DNA of 64,000 nt from NCBI RefSeq assembly GCF_000331305.1, contig NZ_KB217478.1, positions 4,142,575-4,206,574 on the forward strand, in the 5' to 3' direction. This DNA comes from Calothrix sp. PCC 7103 (lineage in GTDB: Bacteria; Cyanobacteriota; Cyanobacteriia; Cyanobacteriales; Nostocaceae). This document shows, piece after piece, positions 8,366 to 19,108 of this stretch; the first letter of the stretch is position 1, and each line of letters opens with the position of its first letter. Position numbers and translations under genes: made by a program. Below the pieces are notes generated by a model. The model did no database searches. It was not told where the DNA came from and saw only the letters and a program-made list of their open reading frames with translations.

Positions 8366-9103
8366 TTACAGTCTACGAATTGCGATTGTATAACTAGGTC
8401 GCTGATTTTGCTCGCGTTGAGTTTTCACCAGTCGTAAGTCATTGTCTACATATACGTGTTCTAGCGCAGGAGTTGCCAAATAAGTCTTCTCAAGTTTCCG
8501 AACTGTATTTCTGTCTAGATTTTCCAGTTTTAGAGTATTAGGTAATTCGCCATTTTGATACTTGTCTTTGATTTTTGTGTTTACAACGTTAGTAAACCAC
8601 TCATCCGCATCATCAATCGTTAGGGGTATGTCTCTGTTTCTAAATGCTTGGAATATTCCCACATTTTGAATATACCACTGGTTATTTTTAACCTCATACT
8701 TTTGCATCACCATCAAGTCATAAGCTGGAAGCTTTGCAGAGACTTGCTTTAATAATGATGATTGCTGCCCAGGTGCGTAACGCGCCATGTTAGCATATAG
8801 TCCATCCGCGTGAAAAATCTGATATGATGACGAATGAATGCGTCCAGGCAATACATCATGAAATGGTATTGTTGACCAAACTGGAGTCCAAACACCAAGT
8901 ACTACAGGTATTTGATTTTCAACTACTGGATAGAGATTACGTTTGCTTAACTCTTCAAAATATGGCAGCAGTTCATTTTGATAAAATAAAACTTTAGTTT
9001 TTAATGCTTCTGTGTCTTTGTCTTTGACCAAATCCAAAAGTTCATTTTTCAATTCTTGAGTGCTACGATAGCTTAGTTTATCGCTGTTAAGTAAATTAAC
9101 CAT
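8366..9103 (-). CDS. PAP/fibrillin family protein
   Basis: A 245-residue protein of the plastid lipid-associated (fibrillin) family, lipocalin-like proteins associated with plastoglobules and thylakoid membranes. The segment VVLGVWTPVWSTIPFHDVLP, followed by HADGLYANMARYAP, is typical of cyanobacterial members, as is the C-terminal TYLATPALEHVYVDNDLRLV. There is no signal peptide or membrane segment. It has the same orientation as the bilin-lyase group but is separated from the phycobilisome-domain gene by 110 bp. Its role there is unknown. Confidence 0.8.
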   Translation of the reverse strand: MVNLLNSDKLSYRSTQELKNELLDLVKDKDTEALKTKVLFYQNELLPYFEELSKRNLYPVVENQIPVVLGVWTPVWSTIPFHDVLPGRIHSSSYQIFHADGLYANMARYAPGQQSSLLKQVSAKLPAYDLMVMQKYEVKNNQWYIQNVGIFQAFRNRDIPLTIDDADEWFTNVVNTKIKDKYQNGELPNTLKLENLDRNTVRKLEKTYLATPALEHVYVDNDLRLVKTQREQNQRPSYTIAIRRL

Positions 9104-9485
9104 TAAAATTAACCTTTAATTTTTCAGTAATTCTTGAATGTTGTAATATTTTTTCTACTTGCTTCTTTCTCTAGTGCAGCATTTAATATAACTTTTAACC
9201 CCTTTCATGAGGAATAAAATATTTAATAAATAATTATAATTTTTTTATGACTCAAGATAGAAAATAAAACACTTTTTTGTATAATATTTATTTACTATAT
9301 AAAACGATTTTCTACGCAAAAGTGCCGTTTTTATTACCATATATTAATGAATAAACTCGGTTTATAGGATTATAATAAAAAGAAGAAAGGAGAACCAGAA
9401 TCAACTGTTTCCTTTCCTCAAGACTAACTTTCCACTATTTAGTGTGCTATGCTTTCACATTCAGAATCGAGATATCGTTAAAAAC
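9104..9485. other. AT-rich intergenic region
   Basis: A 380-bp, very AT-rich spacer that should carry the promoter of the fibrillin gene. No gene, RNA or clear repeat was found. Confidence 0.35.
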
Positions 9486-9812
9486 TTACCAAATTCTCTC
9501 ACCGTTTTCATCTACACGTGCTTTACGAATTAAGTCAGATATTTCTTCTGCGTCTTTGACGTGATGAAGTGCTTTCTGTTCACCTTTTTCATCTTCTGCT
9601 ACAAAATAGGTAGGTACAGTAATATGGTCTCCTGTAATATCTGGAGAATCAACGGCGATTTGCTTTGATTTTTCCTCAATCGATTGAGCTTCATCAGCAA
9701 TTCTATCTCCAGGGTTCGCTGTTAAATGTCTTTCGTTTACGTCTGGCTCATTTCTGGAATGTCTATCTACACTAACGGGTTGATTGATAGGTTCGTGGGA
9801 ATTACTACTCAT
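9486..9812 (-). CDS. Small hydrophilic protein of unknown function
   Basis: A 108-residue, strongly charged protein (starts MSSNSHEPINQPVSVDRHSR; ends DLIRKARVDENGERIW). It has no membrane segment, no cysteine and no motif I recognise. The first half looks disordered. The second half (HITVPTYFVAEDEKGEQKAL) could form a small beta structure. It is alone between two AT-rich spacers. Codon use looks like the neighbours', so I take it as real. Confidence 0.55.
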   Translation of the reverse strand: MSSNSHEPINQPVSVDRHSRNEPDVNERHLTANPGDRIADEAQSIEEKSKQIAVDSPDITGDHITVPTYFVAEDEKGEQKALHHVKDAEEISDLIRKARVDENGERIW

Positions 9813-10195
9813 AATGCGATATGAAAATTTCTAAACAACGCTCTTTACAATCTAGATAAATCATTTACACATTTAATCCTTCATCAGTAAGACTTTTACC
9901 ACCAACTAAAGTCTTAGTTTTTGCCCAGTCGAGTAGTGTAACTTTAGAAGTATTACTAAGTATATATGCTCAATACATTGTAACTATTATAACTATATTG
10001 ATAAATATAACTTAAGACGGCGCCATACATACTTTAGGGATGAAGAAATAATAATTTAAAATTTTGATAATTATATTTGAGAAAATAAAATTTCTAATTG
10101 CTCATGTTTAATATAATATGTACAGCAATTAAGTGTATACACGGTAATTTGACTCAATGCTTATGTTAATTAATGATTTTTTAGTTTGTTTACGC
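9813..10195. other. AT-rich intergenic region
   Basis: A ~380-bp spacer between divergent small genes. It contains one GGCGCC site at ~10019. No gene or RNA was recognised. Confidence 0.3.
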
Positions 10196-10354
10196 ATGAC
10201 TGCTGATAAATGTACTCAGAATAAAGCTTCAAGCTGCTACATTAACCCACCGTGTGGGTGCCTAAACCCTGGTAAAGAAATAAAATGCGAAAATTGTGAG
10301 CATCTTGAATCTTGTTTGTCACGTTCTGCAAAACCTTCAAGAACGGTATATTAA
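10196..10354 (+). CDS. Small cysteine-rich protein
   Basis: A 52-residue frame starting MTADKCTQNKASSC with seven cysteines, arranged as C-x8-C-x5-C-x-C-x8-C-x2-C-x6-C and ending LSRSAKPSRTVY. The spacing could hold a metal ion or disulfides, but it matches no family I know. An upstream in-frame ATG at 10157 would add 13 residues. It lies ~100 bp before a GTG-started potC and might be its leader. Real or not, it is worth a homology check. Confidence 0.4.
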   Translation: MTADKCTQNKASSCYINPPCGCLNPGKEIKCENCEHLESCLSRSAKPSRTVY

Positions 10355-10383
10355 CTTGTTTCAACTAATGTTTATAATAGACT

Positions 10384-10412
10384 TGACATGGTATTTTATA
10401 TATGATATCAAC
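10384..10412 (+). promoter_or_regulatory. Possible promoter of potC-like gene
   Basis: TTGACA is followed after 17 bases by TATCAA, ~40 bp before the GTG start of the potC-like gene. The -35 element is perfect and the -10 element weak. This is inference from spacing only. Confidence 0.3.
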
Positions 10413-10452
10413 GAAATTACATAGGGTAAAAATATTTTGATTAAATAAAAAC

Positions 10453-11259
10453 GTGACTATACCATTAACTACTAAGAAGCCGCGTGTCGCATCATGGCAG
10501 GCGGTTTTCTCATTGCTAATGTTCATTTTTATGTATCTGCCAATTATAGTGCTTGGTTTTTATAGCTTTAACCAATCACCTTATAGTGCGGCTTGGCAAG
10601 GATTTACTTTAACTTGGTATCAAAAATTATTTAGTGATGAGCGTCTAGGGTCAGCGTTAAGAAACAGCTTGATGGTTGCCTTTAGTGCAACAGCAATATC
10701 GGCAGTGCTGGGAACATTAATGGCAGTGGGTTTAGCGCGCTATAGATTTCCTGGTAAAAGTTTATATCAAGGTATTGCTTATCTACCTCTGATTATTCCT
10801 GATATTGCGATTGCAGTTGCAACACTTGTTTTCCTAGCTGCGTTCGCTGTGCCTTTAAGTATCTCAACAATTGTTGCAGCACACGTAGTTTTTTGCCTTG
10901 CTTATGTGGGTTTAGTCGTATCTTCACAGCTAAATAATCTTAACCCGTATTTAGAAGAAGCTGCCCTTGATTTAGGCGCCACGCCATTACAGGCATTTAC
11001 CAAAGTTTTGCTACCACAGTTAACACCTGCGATTGTAGCTGGTTGTTTGCTAGCTTTTGTACTGAGCTTAGATGATTTTTTGATTGCCTCTTTTACCGCT
11101 GGTAGTGGTGCCAGTACATTGCCGATGGAAATATTTAGTCGCATTCGTACAGGTGTGAAACCAGACATTAATGCTTTAAGTGTGATTCTCATCGCTGTAT
11201 CTGCAATAATTGCTGGCATTGCTGAGTTTGTAAGAATTAGAGGCGAAGCAAAGCATTAG
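10453..11259 (+). CDS. potC: Spermidine/putrescine-type ABC permease PotC
   Basis: A 268-residue inner-membrane permease of the polyamine/opine importer class, with six hydrophobic segments. The binding-protein-dependent permease EAA loop is clear: EEAALDLGATPLQAFTKVLL. The downstream LSLDDFLIASFTAGSGASTLPM is typical of PotC. Translation must start at GTG 10453, since no ATG fits. The partners PotA, PotB and PotD are not adjacent. In many cyanobacteria the operon is potABDC, so this gene may have become separated or may sit at the end of a rearranged operon. A copy of the GAAACCGGG-type repeat follows the stop. Confidence 0.85.
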   Translation: MTIPLTTKKPRVASWQAVFSLLMFIFMYLPIIVLGFYSFNQSPYSAAWQGFTLTWYQKLFSDERLGSALRNSLMVAFSATAISAVLGTLMAVGLARYRFPGKSLYQGIAYLPLIIPDIAIAVATLVFLAAFAVPLSISTIVAAHVVFCLAYVGLVVSSQLNNLNPYLEEAALDLGATPLQAFTKVLLPQLTPAIVAGCLLAFVLSLDDFLIASFTAGSGASTLPMEIFSRIRTGVKPDINALSVILIAVSAIIAGIAEFVRIRGEAKH

Positions 11260-11263
11260 CTAG

Positions 11264-11340
11264 AAACCCTAGAAACCCGGTTGATTTGTTAATATCTTAT
11301 AATAAATATGAAAATTTTGCGAGCGAAACCAGGTTTCTTC
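11264..11340. repeat. GAAACCCGG-type repeats downstream of potC
   Basis: Three partial copies (AGAAACCCTAGAAACCCGG at 11264-11283 and GAAACCAGGTTTCTTC at ~11325-11340) start within 5 bp of the potC stop. They belong to the 3'-end palindrome family. Confidence 0.65.
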
Positions 11341-11517
11341 ATTGATTTGTTGCAATTGTAAGGGCGGTAAAAGTCTATATAATGAGAATTCGCGCAATTG
11401 CACGGATGTCGTAGAATAATTGATATCAATAGACTAGTTATATCCCAACATATACTGATATTCTAGTAAATTAGAGTCAATATAATTTTGCATAAATTGC
11501 TCAGAGTTAAGTCTTTT

Positions 11518-12261
11518 ATGCCTGAAAGCCATAAGCATTCGTTCATGTATTTACGGGTGTTGAAAGCCGTACTAGTAACATTGATAGCCATACCCCTGCT
11601 ATCACTGCCTAGTATGGCAGGAAGGATAACTTTCAAACCACCTGGAGAGCCAGCACCAAAAGAGACTGCGGGAGGAGCGTCACGAAATGGTTTTAGTGAA
11701 ATTACCGCTTGTAGTTCTGCACGAACAGGTATTGGTAAGTCTGTAACACCTGTGTTACCAGAAAAAACTAACATTGGCTTTACTTTGACCGAACATCCAA
11801 CAGTGTTTGTTTATATTCCGCAAACAACCGCACGTAAAGCATTTTTTAGCGTTCAAGATGAAGAAAATAATCATGTTTACCAAACAGGTGTCGAGTTGCC
11901 ATCTCAACCAGGTGTAATGCAGTTAAAACTACCACCCGATGCACCTGGACTAAAAGCTAATAAAAACTACAAATGGTCTTTGGTAATGATATGTACCGCA
12001 GATTTAGAGCCAGACAGCCCATTTGTAAGTGGATGGATTCGTCGGGTTGAATATAAAACTAACATCAGAAATAACAGTAAAACTATAACCCTAGACTCTG
12101 TATCTAAGTTAGCTGAGACAGGCATTTGGTACGATACACTTGCAACGTTGGCACAATTGCGAATAAATCAACCTAATAACCAGCTATTAGCAACATCTTG
12201 GCAAGAACTTCTAGACTCGGTTGGTTTGGATGCAATTGCAAACGAACCGTTGGTACACTAA
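11518..12261 (+). CDS. DUF928 domain secreted protein
   Basis: A 247-residue protein with a signal peptide (hydrophobic VLKAVLVTLIAIPLLSLPSMA) and the DUF928 pattern: ITFKPPGEPAPKETAGGASR, then SVTPVLPEKTNIGFTLTEHP, then FVYIPQTTARKAFFSVQDEE, with a paired cysteine and the C-terminal GIWYDTLATLAQL. I start at ATG 11518; an upstream TTG is less likely. DUF928 genes commonly sit beside CHASE2 sensors and TPR-CHAT proteins in cyanobacteria, exactly as here (CHASE2 kinase 50 bp downstream). The periplasmic location suggests that it senses or modifies the signal read by CHASE2, but its biochemical role is unknown. Confidence 0.88.
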   Translation: MPESHKHSFMYLRVLKAVLVTLIAIPLLSLPSMAGRITFKPPGEPAPKETAGGASRNGFSEITACSSARTGIGKSVTPVLPEKTNIGFTLTEHPTVFVYIPQTTARKAFFSVQDEENNHVYQTGVELPSQPGVMQLKLPPDAPGLKANKNYKWSLVMICTADLEPDSPFVSGWIRRVEYKTNIRNNSKTITLDSVSKLAETGIWYDTLATLAQLRINQPNNQLLATSWQELLDSVGLDAIANEPLVH

Positions 12262-12311
12262 CACCAACTCCCAATTGTAATTATTTTTTAATTTAACTTC
12301 AAAGCTTGCGG

Positions 12312-15047
12312 ATGTGGTTCCAACTAAAAAAACGACTTTGGCAATGGCGTGTTGTCTTAATAACATCTCCCAGCGTAGCAATCATAATTATTGCCGGGAG
12401 TATGTTGGGATGGTTTCAGCTATTAGAATGGGCAACACTAGAGCAGTTTTTCGCGATGCGTCCGCAAAAACCACCTGAAAAGCGCGTACTAGTTGTTACT
12501 TTTGACGAAAAAGACATTACCAATACAGGTAAAGCATTAATACCTGATGGTGTTATTGCCTCTGCAATCACAAAAATCAGGCGCCAAAATCCTGCTGTCA
12601 TTGGTATGGATATCTACCGAGACTTACCAGTGGTATCAGGGCATAAACAACTAGTTGATGTCATGAAAAGCACACCTAATTTGATTGGGGTTAAACAATT
12701 AGCAGGGCAAGGAGTGGCGCCTCCCCAAACTTTAGCTTTATTAGACCGTGTAGCACTCGCAGATTTTGTATTAGACTCAGACGGGAAAGTGCGACGAGGC
12801 TTGTTGACGGCAGGAGATAAAAATGGAAATATCTACGAAAGTTTAGCTGTACGCTTAAGCCGAATGTATTTAGAACCCAAAGGAATAGAATTAAAAGCAC
12901 TAGACGAAAGTGGCACTATTCTCGGTTTGGGTAAAGCTGTCTTTCAACCACTCCAGAAAAATCAAGAATTTAATTATCATGGCGCCGACTTGGGAGGATA
13001 CCAAATTCTCCTTGATTACCGTGGTTATCAAGATAAATTTGAAACAGTCACACTACAAGATGTACTGAGTGACTCAGTTCCTTCATATAAAATAAATTCA
13101 CGCATTGTTTTGATAGGCTCAATAGCTCCTAGCAGCAATGACTTTCATAGCGTTGGCTTTAAACGTGGTTGGCACCAATACCAACGAATGCCGGGAGTAA
13201 TTATTCATGCCAACTTAACAAGTCAAATTTTGAGCGCGGCAATTGATGGAACACCTTTACTACGTGGATTATCTTTACCAGCCACATGGGTTTGGATTTT
13301 TAGCTGGTCATTGTTTGGTAGTTCGGTTAGCTGGCAATTATTGAAAGTCAGAGCATCATACAAAAAACTCTTTCCAGGATTGTTACTGCTTGGAATTATA
13401 TTTTCTGCTGGTGTAATACTAGTTTTTAACTTTACTAGTTTCACATTCGGTTGGTGGATTCCTTCGATTTCGCCAATTTTAGCATTACTTGTATCTACAG
13501 TTATTAGCACCATCTATCATAAACAGTTTCAACTCGAACAAGCTAATCTTCAGCTTCAAGAATACTCACGTACCCTTGAGCAAAAAGTTTACTTACGTAC
13601 ACGTGAACTAGCTTTAGCTAAAGAAAGTGCGGATATTGCGAACCAAGCTAAAAGCGAATTTTTGGCTTCGATGAGTCATGAGTTGCGAACTCCTCTTAAT
13701 GGTATTCTGGGATACGCCCAAATTCTTCAACGTTCTCAAACTATGGCGAAGCGCGAGCTTGATGGTGTAAATATTATTCAGGAATGTGGCACACATCTTT
13801 TGAGTTTAATTAATGATATTTTAGATTTATCCAAAATAGAAGCGCGTAAATTAGAATTACACAATAGTAATTTTCATTTTTATTCATTTTTAACAGGCAT
13901 TATTGAAATGTGCCGAATTCGAGGGGAGCAAAAAAATATTGTTTTCGTTGCTAATCTAGATGAACAGCTACCTGTGGCTATTAATGCTGATGAAAAAAGA
14001 TTACGACAAATTTTAATTAACTTGATTGGTAATGCAATTAAGTTTACTGATGAAGGGCAAATTTCTTTTAATGTTAATTTATTAAATTCCAGGACAAATG
14101 AACAACAAATCTTAATTAATAAAATTCGCTTTGAAATCATTGACACTGGAGTTGGAATGTCTACAGAGCAAATAGAAAAGATTTTTCTACCATTTGAACA
14201 AGCCGGAGAGAATAGAAAGCAGTCTGAAGGAACGGGACTTGGGTTAGCTATTAGTTCTAAAATTACCGAACTGATGGGTAGCAAAATAAATGTTGAAAGT
14301 CAACTAGGCGCCGGAAGCCGATTTTGGTTTGATGTTGATTTAATCGTTTCGCGCAAATTAGTCAAACCTCCAATGATACAGCCAATTAAAAACATAATTG
14401 GTTTTCGAGGTGATAAAAAGAAAATACTTGTTGTTGATGACCAATGGGAAAACCGCTCGGTAATTACTAACTTGTTGGCGCCGATTGGTTTTGATTGTTT
14501 TGAAGCAAGCAACGGTAAAGAAGCATTATTGCAAGCTGAACAAATATATCCTGATTTAATTATTACGGATTTAGCAATGCCAGTAATGGATGGTTTTGAG
14601 CTAATGCGAGCCATTAAAAAATATCAAAGTTTACAAGAAACGATACTTATTGTTTCTTCTGCTAGTGCTTTTGAAACCGATAAAAATAATAGTTTATCAG
14701 CAGGTGGAGATGATTTTATTCCAAAACCTATTCAGCTTGATTTGTTATTAAACATGTTACAAAAATATTTAAATCTGGAATGGATTTATATAGATAAACC
14801 AGAGCCAATTAAGAATGATGCGCTCCTCAATCAAGAGTTAGTACTTCCACCTGCAAATGATTTAGATAAAATTCTTGACCTTGCGATGCGAGGGAATGTT
14901 AAAGACATTCATAAAATATTGGATATACTGGAAAGCAGGGGTGAAGAATTTACTCCTTTTGTCTGGAAAGTGCGAGAACTAGCTGATAGTTATCAACCTA
15001 AAAAGATTAAAATATTTATTCAAACTATTAGTCAAGCCAAATTATGA
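12312..15047 (+). CDS. CHASE2 hybrid sensor histidine kinase
   Basis: A 911-residue membrane sensor (numbering below includes two residues from a possible TTG start at 12306). An N-terminal membrane helix (~20-38) is followed by an extracytoplasmic CHASE2 domain (~40-320), three membrane helices (~322-402), a coiled coil, HisKA with phosphorylated His458 ([14 protein letters not shown]), HATPase with N-box [11 protein letters not shown] and G-boxes DTGVGM and GTGLGLAI, and a receiver domain with acceptor Asp755 ([13 protein letters not shown]). A ~100-residue helical tail follows. It overlaps the next gene by 4 bp (ATGA), so both kinases are translationally coupled. The likely output is phosphotransfer within the cluster. 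Confidence 0.95.
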   Translation: MWFQLKKRLWQWRVVLITSPSVAIIIIAGSMLGWFQLLEWATLEQFFAMRPQKPPEKRVLVVTFDEKDITNTGKALIPDGVIASAITKIRRQNPAVIGMDIYRDLPVVSGHKQLVDVMKSTPNLIGVKQLAGQGVAPPQTLALLDRVALADFVLDSDGKVRRGLLTAGDKNGNIYESLAVRLSRMYLEPKGIELKALDESGTILGLGKAVFQPLQKNQEFNYHGADLGGYQILLDYRGYQDKFETVTLQDVLSDSVPSYKINSRIVLIGSIAPSSNDFHSVGFKRGWHQYQRMPGVIIHANLTSQILSAAIDGTPLLRGLSLPATWVWIFSWSLFGSSVSWQLLKVRASYKKLFPGLLLLGIIFSAGVILVFNFTSFTFGWWIPSISPILALLVSTVISTIYHKQFQLEQANLQLQEYSRTLEQKVYLRTRELALAKESADIANQAKSEFLASMSHELRTPLNGILGYAQILQRSQTMAKRELDGVNIIQECGTHLLSLINDILDLSKIEARKLELHNSNFHFYSFLTGIIEMCRIRGEQKNIVFVANLDEQLPVAINADEKRLRQILINLIGNAIKFTDEGQISFNVNLLNSRTNEQQILINKIRFEIIDTGVGMSTEQIEKIFLPFEQAGENRKQSEGTGLGLAISSKITELMGSKINVESQLGAGSRFWFDVDLIVSRKLVKPPMIQPIKNIIGFRGDKKKILVVDDQWENRSVITNLLAPIGFDCFEASNGKEALLQAEQIYPDLIITDLAMPVMDGFELMRAIKKYQSLQETILIVSSASAFETDKNNSLSAGGDDFIPKPIQLDLLLNMLQKYLNLEWIYIDKPEPIKNDALLNQELVLPPANDLDKILDLAMRGNVKDIHKILDILESRGEEFTPFVWKVRELADSYQPKKIKIFIQTISQAKL

Positions 15048-16360
15048 AACAAAACACATTTAATAAAGCCACTATTTTAATAGTAGACGACAATCAAAAT
15101 AATCTAAAAGTATTATGTGAGGCAATTGCAGATTCTGGTTGGGAAATTTTAGTAGCCAATGATGGTGAAAGCGCTATAGAACAAGCTCACTATGCTCATC
15201 CAGACCTTATATTACTCGATGTCATGATGCCAGGAATCGATGGATTTGATACTTGCCAACATCTTAAATCTAATTCCTTAACTCGTGAAATTCCAATTAT
15301 TTTTATGACTGCTTTATCTGATACAATCGATAAAGTTAAAGGTCTTTCTATTGGTGGTGTTGATTATGTTACAAAGCCATTTCACACCGAAGAAGTCTTA
15401 GCTCGCATTAATGTACATCTTCAACTACGCTATTTAAATAAACAACTTGAAGAGCAAAAGCTAGATTTAGAAAAGCGTGTTGCAACACGTACTAATGAAC
15501 TATCGCAAGCACTACACGAATTGCAGCAATCTCAACTACAGCTAGTACAAAGCGAAAAAATGTCAACACTAGGTCAATTAGTTGCTAGCGTTGCACATGA
15601 AATAAATAATCCGGTTGGATTTATTACAGGTAATTTAAGTCACTTAGCAGATTATACTCATAAAATAATTAATCATTTACAAATTTATCGTCGTCATTAT
15701 TGTGAACCAGCTATAGAAATTACTCAGAATGAAAAAGAAATTTGTTTAGATGAGTTAATTAAAGAAATTCCAGACGTTATCTCTTCAATGGAAGTTGGAA
15801 TTGATAGAATTTCTAACATCAGTACCAGTTTAAGAAATTTTTCGCGTTCGGATACTTCTAGTAAAGTTGAATTTGACATTCATCAAGGAATTGAAAGTAC
15901 TTTAATGATTTTAAAACCTCGTTTGAAGTCAAATAAAAAGCATCCACAAATAGAAATTATCAAACAGTATGGTAATTTGCCTTTTGTTAACTGTTATCCT
16001 GGACAGCTTAATCAAGTTTTTATGAATGTTGTTTCTAATGCTATAGATGCTTTAGAAGAATCTGTGGAATTTTTAGAAAAGAAAGAAAAAAATCAAGCTA
16101 TTTTAACAATAAATATTATTACCAAACAAGAGAATAAAGAGTGCGTTAGCATTTCAATTAAAGATAATGGATTAGGAATGAGTCCAGAAACAGAAGCAAG
16201 AATTTTTGACCAATTTTTTACTACAAAATCTATCGGTAAAGGAACAGGTTTAGGATTATCAATTAGTCGGCAAATTATTGAAAAGCATGGAGGAACAATT
16301 TATTGTATCTCTAATTTAGGACAAGGTACAGAATTTACCATTAAAATTCCAATTTTTTAA
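15044..16360 (+). CDS. Receiver-histidine kinase (REC-HisKA-HATPase)
   Basis: A 438-residue cytoplasmic signalling protein: receiver domain (1-125) with acceptor Asp59 ([13 protein letters not shown]), a coiled coil with [15 protein letters not shown], HisKA with His185 ([13 protein letters not shown]), and a complete HATPase (N-box [27 protein letters not shown]). Its REC domain probably receives phosphate from the upstream CHASE2 kinase. It has no DNA-binding domain, so the pathway continues by phosphotransfer or protein contact. The TPR-CHAT gene follows after ~105 bp. Confidence 0.93.
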   Translation: MKQNTFNKATILIVDDNQNNLKVLCEAIADSGWEILVANDGESAIEQAHYAHPDLILLDVMMPGIDGFDTCQHLKSNSLTREIPIIFMTALSDTIDKVKGLSIGGVDYVTKPFHTEEVLARINVHLQLRYLNKQLEEQKLDLEKRVATRTNELSQALHELQQSQLQLVQSEKMSTLGQLVASVAHEINNPVGFITGNLSHLADYTHKIINHLQIYRRHYCEPAIEITQNEKEICLDELIKEIPDVISSMEVGIDRISNISTSLRNFSRSDTSSKVEFDIHQGIESTLMILKPRLKSNKKHPQIEIIKQYGNLPFVNCYPGQLNQVFMNVVSNAIDALEESVEFLEKKEKNQAILTINIITKQENKECVSISIKDNGLGMSPETEARIFDQFFTTKSIGKGTGLGLSISRQIIEKHGGTIYCISNLGQGTEFTIKIPIF

Positions 16361-16465
16361 TTATTTAATCCAATTTAAAATAAATTATATAATTATATCA
16401 ACTTTATAAAAAACCATACTATTCTCATTAGAAATTATCGACTAAAATAATTCATTACAATTAGC

Positions 16466-19108
16466 GTGAGTATGATCAATCTCAAAAAATATGTTAATCT
16501 AATTACTAGTACAAAACGAATAAGTATTTTTTTAATTCGTCCACTGTTCCAATTCATTATTGGATTTTTAGCTTTTTTGCTGGTAGTAAATATGGCGCCT
16601 ACAAATGCAAATAAGCACGAATTATCGCATGTTTTAGCTCAATCTACTCAGCAAAATTTAAGCCCCACTATTCAAAGTTCTACATCATCTCTTGACCAAG
16701 GTAGAATTCGATATGAAGCTGGACGTTTTAACGAAGCAGCCAACATCTGGCAACAAGCAGCAGTTAATTATAAACGTCAAGGAGATATAAATAATCAAGC
16801 ATGGACTTTAAGTTACTTATCGCTTGCTTACCAAAATTTAGGAGAGTGGAAAAAAGCTCAAACTGCAATTGACGATAGCTTAAAAATACTACAGAATAAC
16901 TCGAACAAAACCGTAAATCCTCTATTATTAGCAGTCGTTTTAAATACTGAAGGTAGCTTAAAAATTTCTATTGGGCAACCCGAAGCTGCCTTAAAAAGCT
17001 GGCAAAAAGCAGAGCAAGCTTATACAGCAGCGAACGATATATTCGGTCAATTTGGTAGCAAAATCAATCAAGCTCAAGCATTGCAAGCTCTAGGTTTATA
17101 CCGTCGTGCTAAAGACGTTTTAACAGAAGTTGATAAAAAATTAGTTAATCAACAAGATTTATCGCTCAAACTCAAAGCTTTACGAAGTTTGGGTGTTGCG
17201 CTGCAAGTTGTTGGTGATTTACAGCAGTCTGAAAAGGTTTTAAAAGAAAGTCTTATTATTAGCCAGAAATTAGGTTCAATTGCTGACACAAGTGAAATTC
17301 TATTTAGTTTGGGCAATACTAAACGTAGCTTGCCACAAAACGAAGAAGCTGTCTCTTATTATAAACAATCTTTTTCAATAGCTACCAATCCTAGAGTTCA
17401 GGTAGAAGCTTTACTTAACCAATTAAGTATCTATGTTGAAACATCAAAAATAAACGAAGCTGTTGAGCTTGTACCAAAAATAAAACCGCTATTATCAAAG
17501 CTTCCTACGAGTCGGATGTCAATTTACGCAAAAGTTAATTTTGCTACAAGTATTAAGCATTTACCCCAGAAAGACAACACTACACCTTGGCAATATCAGG
17601 CAGCTGAAATTTTAGCTCTTGCAATAAAAGATTCTGAAAATATAGGTGATTTACGCGCTAAGTCCTACTCTTTAAACGAGCTAGGAAAATTATACGAGTC
17701 TTCGCAGCAGCCAGATTTAGCCTTAAAATTGAGTAATGAAGCTTTTTCTATTGCACAAGCCATTAATGCTTCTGATATTGCCTACCAAGCTGCTTGGCAA
17801 ATTGGGCGCCTAAATAAAAGTGAAGGTAATATTGAAGTTGCATCGAGAGCATATAGCTCTGCTGTAGAAATTCTCAAATCACTACGTAGCGATTTAGTAG
17901 CAGTAAATCCGAATATTCAGTTTTCGTTTCAAGAAAGCGTTGAACCTGTTTATCGCGAATATGTATCATTACTACTAACCTCAAACCCGAATCAAAAAAA
18001 CCTTAAAACAGCACGGGAAATTATAGAAGCGTTGCAACTTGCCGAACTCGATAATTTTTTCCGTGAAGCTTGTATTGATGCCAAACCGCAACAAATCGAT
18101 AAAATCGATACACAAGCAGCAGTAATATATCCAATTATCTTACAAGACCGCCTGGAAGTCATTTTGTCAATGCCCAATGGTGAAGCACTTTCAAGTTACC
18201 GTACACAGCTTGGGCAAAGCGACATTGAAAATACAATAAAATTAATGCGTCAATCGCTTAATCCTGTATTCTCTAATGACTTAAGATTAAAGGCATCACA
18301 ACAACTATATAACTGGCTAATTCGTTCAGCAGAAGAAAAATTAGCAAGTCACGGTATTAAAACTTTAGTTTTTGTACTTGATGGTTCGCTTCGCAATATC
18401 CCAATGGCTGCTTTATACGATGGCAAACAATACTTATTAGAAAAATATAATGTTGCACTGTCTCCTGGCTTACAAATTATGCGCTCGCAATCTGTAAATA
18501 ATAGGCGTCTAAAAGTAATCGCAGCAGGGTTAAGCGAAGCAAATCAAGGATTTAAAGCATTACCTGCCGTCAAATCTGAAGTCACAAAAATTTCTTATAA
18601 GTTGTCAACAAAGCTACTACTTAATGATAAATTTACTGACTCCAATTTAAAAAATTTAATCAAATCTACACCTTTTTCTGTCTTGCATTTGGCAACGCAT
18701 GGCCAATTTAGTAGCAGGTCAGATGACACATATATTGTCACTTGGAATGGCAGAATTAACGTTAAGGATTTAGATGAACTATTAAAAGTTCGTTCTGAAC
18801 CTGAGTCAGTACCTGTAGATTTAATTGTTCTCAGTGCTTGTCAAACTGCTAAAGGTGATAACCGTGCAATTCTAGGATTAGCTGGAGTCGCTGTGCGTTC
18901 AGGCGCCCGTAGTACTATAGCAACTTTATGGGCAGTACAAGACGAGTCAACCGCAAAATTTATGGTGGAATTTTATAAACAACTCAGTACTCCTGGTATC
19001 ACTAAAGCTCAAGCATTACGTAACACTCAAATTACATTCTTAAAAGATAGAGACTTTTTACATCCATTTTACTGGGCGCCGTTCGTTTTAATTGGTGACT
19101 GGCTTTAA
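16466..19108 (+). CDS. TPR-CHAT caspase-like protease
   Basis: An 880-residue protein with an N-terminal membrane segment or signal (~23-45), many TPR-like helical repeats (~70-520) and a C-terminal CHAT domain (~600-880), a caspase-fold peptidase module. The catalytic dyad is present: His745 in LATHGQFSS and Cys792 in LSACQTAKGD. The start may be GTG 16466 or ATG 16472. TPR-CHAT proteins can be separase-like proteases or effectors that process a partner protein; no substrate gene is obvious here. Its place after DUF928 and two kinases suggests control by phosphorelay signalling. The stop codon merges into a GAAACCGGG repeat. Confidence 0.9.
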   Translation: MSMINLKKYVNLITSTKRISIFLIRPLFQFIIGFLAFLLVVNMAPTNANKHELSHVLAQSTQQNLSPTIQSSTSSLDQGRIRYEAGRFNEAANIWQQAAVNYKRQGDINNQAWTLSYLSLAYQNLGEWKKAQTAIDDSLKILQNNSNKTVNPLLLAVVLNTEGSLKISIGQPEAALKSWQKAEQAYTAANDIFGQFGSKINQAQALQALGLYRRAKDVLTEVDKKLVNQQDLSLKLKALRSLGVALQVVGDLQQSEKVLKESLIISQKLGSIADTSEILFSLGNTKRSLPQNEEAVSYYKQSFSIATNPRVQVEALLNQLSIYVETSKINEAVELVPKIKPLLSKLPTSRMSIYAKVNFATSIKHLPQKDNTTPWQYQAAEILALAIKDSENIGDLRAKSYSLNELGKLYESSQQPDLALKLSNEAFSIAQAINASDIAYQAAWQIGRLNKSEGNIEVASRAYSSAVEILKSLRSDLVAVNPNIQFSFQESVEPVYREYVSLLLTSNPNQKNLKTAREIIEALQLAELDNFFREACIDAKPQQIDKIDTQAAVIYPIILQDRLEVILSMPNGEALSSYRTQLGQSDIENTIKLMRQSLNPVFSNDLRLKASQQLYNWLIRSAEEKLASHGIKTLVFVLDGSLRNIPMAALYDGKQYLLEKYNVALSPGLQIMRSQSVNNRRLKVIAAGLSEANQGFKALPAVKSEVTKISYKLSTKLLLNDKFTDSNLKNLIKSTPFSVLHLATHGQFSSRSDDTYIVTWNGRINVKDLDELLKVRSEPESVPVDLIVLSACQTAKGDNRAILGLAGVAVRSGARSTIATLWAVQDESTAKFMVEFYKQLSTPGITKAQALRNTQITFLKDRDFLHPFYWAPFVLIGDWL

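Noticed and set aside
12416-14614. Long minus-strand ORFs within the CHASE2 kinase gene
   Set aside because: Their proteins have no domain structure and lie antisense to a clearly coding frame. Shadows.
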